From the NCBI GenBank assembly GCA_964503335.1, contig CAZCZZ010000105.1, positions 1-7,007 on the forward strand: a DNA stretch of 7,007 nt, read 5' to 3'. The DNA is from CAZCZZ01 sp964503335. Its GTDB lineage: Bacteria; Verrucomicrobiota; Kiritimatiellia; CAIVKH01. Position 1 is the stretch's first letter, and every line of letters starts with the position of its first letter. A program made the position numbers and the translations under genes. Shown one piece after another: positions 6,264-7,007 of this stretch. A model generated the notes under the pieces. That model was not told the DNA's origin, did not search any database, and saw only the letters and a list, made by a program, of their open reading frames with translations.

Positions 6264-6581
6264 ATGAGTTGGTTCATTCTTGTCCTGGCGGGCTTGTTTG
6301 AGATCGGTTGGGCGGTTGGACTGAAATACACGGAGGGCTTTACACGCCTTTGGCCAACGGTCGGCACCGTGCTCTCCATGGTCATTAGCCTCGGATTGCT
6401 CGGCATCGCCATAAAGTCACTGCCGGTAGGCACCGCCTATGCGGTCTGGGTCGGTGTCGGCGCCGTCGGCACCGCAATCCTGGGCATTGTCTTGCTGGGT
6501 GAGTCAGCCAGTCCTATGCGGCTGCTAAGTCTCGCCCTCATCGTCGCCGGTATCGTCGGCCTCAAGCTCGCAACACCGTAG
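6264..6581 (+). CDS. gdx: Small multidrug resistance family transporter, Gdx/SugE guanidinium-exporter type
   Basis: A 105-residue inner-membrane protein with four hydrophobic helices (about 2-20, 30-50, 55-78 and 84-102), the full length of the SMR family. Gdx proteins work as antiparallel dimers that export guanidinium in exchange for protons. Key residues are in their usual places: the central glutamate E13, W16, S42, Y59 and W62. The signatures GLKYTEGF (19-26), LPVGTAYAVWVGVGAVGTAI (53-72), VLLGES and IVAGIVGLKL place it in the SugE/Gdx branch and not among broad EmrE/Qac drug pumps. GGAGG is 8 bases before the ATG. It lies 19 bases after the Rid gene, suggesting a two-gene operon. No recognisable guanidine riboswitch is seen upstream. 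The older name is sugE; substrate assignment rests on homology. Confidence 0.93.
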   Translation: MSWFILVLAGLFEIGWAVGLKYTEGFTRLWPTVGTVLSMVISLGLLGIAIKSLPVGTAYAVWVGVGAVGTAILGIVLLGESASPMRLLSLALIVAGIVGLKLATP

Positions 6582-6754
6582 CGACCTTTCGCCCAAGCGA
6601 ATAGATCGCCGCCGCGCGGTCCGCTCAGTGCCGCTCGCCGGAATCGGGCCCTTTTTGTGGAGCACCGAGCTACTGCGAGGTGGATCAGGACTTCCTGAGA
6701 CGGAACGGCGTAGCCAGACCGCGAATTTGCGGGAATTGACGCGAATTTGTTCTT
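6582..6754. other. Intergenic stretch after gdx without a recognisable gene
   Basis: No ORF here has a start, ribosome binding site and family resemblance. A GGGCCCTTTTT run at about 6646-6656 looks terminator-like, but the preceding bases form only about three good pairs, so I do not call a terminator. The right part holds the 10-base triple repeat that leads into the long tandem array. Confidence 0.5.
6721..6750 (+). repeat. Three-copy 10-base tandem repeat
   Basis: The units GCGAATTTGC, GGGAATTGAC and GCGAATTTGT are contiguous, with GAATT conserved in every copy. The 10-base period is close to one DNA helical turn, so the AT-rich cores fall on the same face. It lies 4 bases before the 21-base array. 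The function is unknown. Confidence 0.6.
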
Positions 6755-7007
6755 CGCCGACATGGACGTAGGGTTCGCCAGCGTTGGAGTGCCACAAATC
6801 AACGTGGAAGTGTGTCACGCCGACGTTGGAGAGAGGCAAATCGACGTGGAAGTGTGTCACGCCGACGTTGGAGTGAGGCAAACCAACGTGGAAGTGTGAC
6901 ACGCCAACGTTGGAGTGAGGCAAACCGACGTGGAAGTGTGACACGCCGACGGTGGAGTGTGACAAACCAACGTGGAAGTGTGACACGCCGACGTTGGCGA
7001 GGACCAA
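6755..7007 (+). repeat. Tandem array of 21-base half-units in two alternating types (42-base period)
   Basis: Twelve consecutive half-units start at 6755, 6776, 6797, 6818, 6839, 6860, 6881, 6902, 6923, 6944, 6965 and 6986 with no change in register. Type A has the core ACGTTGGAGTG and usually ends AGGCA. Type B has the core ACGTGGAAGTGTG and ends TCA or ACA. They alternate strictly from 6776 to the end, giving a 42-base unit. The first (6755) and last (6986) half-units are the most diverged. The array reaches the window edge, so its full extent is unseen. Units are directly joined, so this is not a CRISPR array. Because 21 is a multiple of 3, translations give 7- and 14-residue repeats, but no coding signal supports a gene. 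Confidence 0.9.

Noticed and set aside
6625..6656. Rho-independent terminator after gdx ending in TTTTT
   Set aside because: The bases before the T-run form only a three-pair stem around GCCGGAATCGGGC; a real terminator would need a longer GC-rich hairpin.
6525..7007. Minus-strand open frame of 160 residues with HFHVGLP/HSNVGVS repeats, running off the right edge
   Set aside because: It owes its openness to the 21-base array, has no visible start signal within the window, becomes non-repetitive low-quality sequence after the array, and runs antisense into the end of gdx. I treat the array as non-coding unless flanking sequence shows otherwise.
6755..7007. CRISPR array
   Set aside because: Units are contiguous 21-base half-units with no unique spacers, and no cas genes are nearby.

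Overview
This window is dominated by a near-complete operon for the sodium-translocating NADH:quinone oxidoreductase (Na+-NQR), read on the minus strand in the order nqrA-nqrB-nqrC-nqrD-nqrE-nqrF. nqrF leaves the window at its left edge, with about the last 60 codons missing. The six subunits form one respiratory complex: NADH is oxidised by NqrF (FAD and [2Fe-2S]), electrons pass through the membrane Fe-S centre shared by NqrD and NqrE and the covalent FMNs of NqrC and NqrB, quinone is reduced, and Na+ is exported. All cofactor-binding residues that can be checked here are present. Gene spacing is tight (from a 14-base overlap to a 12-base gap), which indicates a single transcript with translational coupling.

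A 262-base divergent intergenic region (about 5575-5836) separates nqrA from a small plus-strand pair. The first gene encodes a Rid/YjgF-family protein that lacks the family's catalytic arginine. The second encodes an SMR transporter of the Gdx/SugE guanidinium-exporter type. The Rid gene has a strong ribosome binding site preceded by a long, nearly perfect inverted repeat, a plausible operator or RNA hairpin.

The right end (6582-7007) has no convincing gene. It holds a short 10-base repeat in three copies, followed by a tandem array of twelve 21-base half-units (two alternating types, 42-base period) that reaches the window edge.

The organism is a GC-rich, probably Gram-negative bacterium with an NADH/sodium-based respiratory chain. 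The NQR sequences look like those of the Planctomycetes-Verrucomicrobia-Chlamydiae group, but that is an impression from memory and not a firm placement. No wholly new multi-gene system is evident. The least explained signals are the inverted repeat before the Rid gene, the alternating 21/42-base array, and the arginine-less Rid protein paired with a Gdx exporter.
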